DNA of 6,064 bases from Candidatus Sumerlaeota bacterium (lineage in GTDB: Bacteria; Sumerlaeota; Sumerlaeia; JADFCT01), in the NCBI GenBank assembly GCA_026398575.1, contig JAPLSP010000519.1, positions 1 through 6,064 of the forward strand, in the 5' to 3' direction. The translations under genes were made by a program, and so were the position numbers. This document shows positions 5,702 through 6,064 of the stretch, one piece after another. The notes under the pieces are model-generated. The model did no database searches, was not told the origin of the DNA, and saw nothing but the letters and a program-made list of their open reading frames with translations. Within the stretch, counting starts at the first letter, position 1. The number at the start of each line of letters is the position of its first letter.

Positions 5702-5752
5702 CTAAGGCCGCTCGCGGCGATTTCTTAGCGGACTCATCAGGACAATGTCCGC
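5702..5752. repeat. Nested and competing inverted repeats upstream of ispF
   Basis: Several complementary arms overlap. CTAAG (5702-5706) pairs with CTTAG (5724-5728) around the inner GCCGC/GCGGC (5707-5711 / 5714-5718). CCGCT (5708-5712) could instead pair with AGCGG (5727-5731). GCGGAC (5728-5733) pairs with GTCCGC (5747-5752), with GGAC/GTCC (5740-5743 / 5747-5750) as an alternative. The arms cannot all form together, so the region could switch between structures. It would lie in the ispF leader if transcription starts upstream. There is no T-run on the minus-strand side, so it is not a standard terminator. Confidence 0.5.
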
Positions 5753-6064
5753 AATCCCTTCGTCCTCCTGCCACCCGCAACCCAAATCAATAACTATCAT
5801 TGGCCTCGCGCGCAGGTCAATCGCAGCCTTGATCGCCGTCTGGTAGGCCGTCCCGCTCCGCCGGGCGGCCATCGCGCGCCAAGGCCGCCCGGCGGAGCGG
5901 GACGGCCTACCAGGCGGCGCCAACTCCAACAGACGCGCTGAGCATTTCATGAAACTTGGCGCCTGGCTGTGAGTCGGGAGGCGCCCCCTGTCGCCGTTGT
6001 CTTTCGCCCGCCAATACAGCCTTTTCTTTTTTTTGCTTTTCTTGAACCGGCTATTGACCCGGAA
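5702..6064 (-). CDS. Doubtful open frame entering from the right edge
   Basis: One minus-strand frame is open from the window end to TAG 5704-5702, 120 codons. It reads a lysine-rich stretch encoded by the T-rich tract near 6021-6051, then an ordinary-looking segment, then about 24 residues encoded by the large palindrome, then R-P-M-I-V-I-D-L-G-C-G-W-Q-E-D-E-G. It could be the 3' end of a gene that gained a palindromic element, or a chance opening in GC-rich DNA. I do not recognise any domain. The reading of this 407-base gene-poor stretch as intergenic repeats is equally good. Confidence 0.2.
   Translation of the reverse strand, partial: FRVNSRFKKSKKKKRLYWRAKDNGDRGRLPTHSQAPSFMKCSARLLELAPPGRPSRSAGRPWRAMAARRSGTAYQTAIKAAIDLRARPMIVIDLGCGWQEDEGIADIVLMSPLRNRRERP
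5834..5919. repeat. Large palindrome: 30-bp perfect, 37-bp near-perfect inverted repeat
   Basis: The left arm 5841-5870 (starting TGGTAGGCCGTCCCGCTCCG) and the right arm 5883-5912 are perfect reverse complements around a 12-base loop (5871-5882, ATCGCGCGCCAA). Pairing continues outward to 5834/5919 with a single mismatch (T5839 against G5914). A further inverted pair, 5910-5923 against 5956-5966 (TTGGCGCCTGG), shares its right flank with a three-base bulge. The arms are GC-rich, so the hairpin would be extremely stable as RNA or single-stranded DNA. No transposase is inside, which suits a REP/MITE-like non-autonomous element. Confidence 0.9.

Noticed and set aside
5700..5752. Hammerhead ribozyme on the minus strand, suggested by CTGATGAG followed downstream by GAAA
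   Set aside because: The bases between the two core boxes cannot form stem II next to GAAA, and no matching stem III or cleavage site was found.

Overview
This is a bacterial chromosomal window made of three parts. The bases up to about 1.6 kb look like an acquired accessory segment. The middle (about 1.8-4.4 kb) carries lipid genes. The right part carries an isoprenoid gene, a broken ATPase gene and a strongly palindromic intergenic stretch. PE synthesis by serine transfer plus decarboxylation, a FabI-type enoyl reductase and the MEP isoprenoid enzyme IspF fit a Gram-negative-type bacterium. I cannot name the phylum. The short membrane-anchored Psd next to PssA and the families of small palindromic repeats remind me of environmental Planctomycetes/Verrucomicrobia/Sumerlaeota-like genomes, but that is an impression and not a measurement.

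Left segment (1-1584). The window opens in the last 43 codons of a transposase, probably of the ISL3 family, ending at 132. Directly after the likely end of the insertion sequence is the 3' part of an AT-rich gene that has lost its beginning (138-509). A 60-residue zinc-ribbon protein (589-771) follows, and 9 bases later a DUF3800 protein (781-1584). A perfect intrinsic-terminator-like hairpin with a U-tract lies inside the DUF3800 gene, upstream of its stop codon. Bases 1-780 are visibly AT-richer than everything after about 1.8 kb.

Central segment (1835-4418). An enoyl-ACP reductase-like gene (fabI family) is followed by a 299-base spacer holding four copies of a 25-base repeat, each built on a 5-bp stem with a TAAA loop. 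Then come phosphatidylserine decarboxylase (psd) and CDP-diacylglycerol-serine O-phosphatidyltransferase (pssA), 41 bases apart and clearly one operon. PssA makes phosphatidylserine and Psd converts it to phosphatidylethanolamine, while FabI supplies the fatty acyl chains upstream.

Right segment (4425-6064), minus strand. ispF runs leftward. Its stop codon overlaps, as ATGA, the start of an AAA_14/DUF4143-type ATPase gene. That ATPase gene is a pseudogene: the Walker A module is joined out of frame to the C-terminal DUF4143 part, with the middle missing. The pseudogene converges on pssA with only 6 bases between the stops. Upstream of ispF (5658-6064) is a region with overlapping inverted repeats. 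It includes a 30-bp perfect (37-bp near-perfect) palindrome around a 12-base loop, which lies within a doubtful minus-strand frame that stays open to the window edge. No rRNA, tRNA, CRISPR array or phage structural gene was seen.
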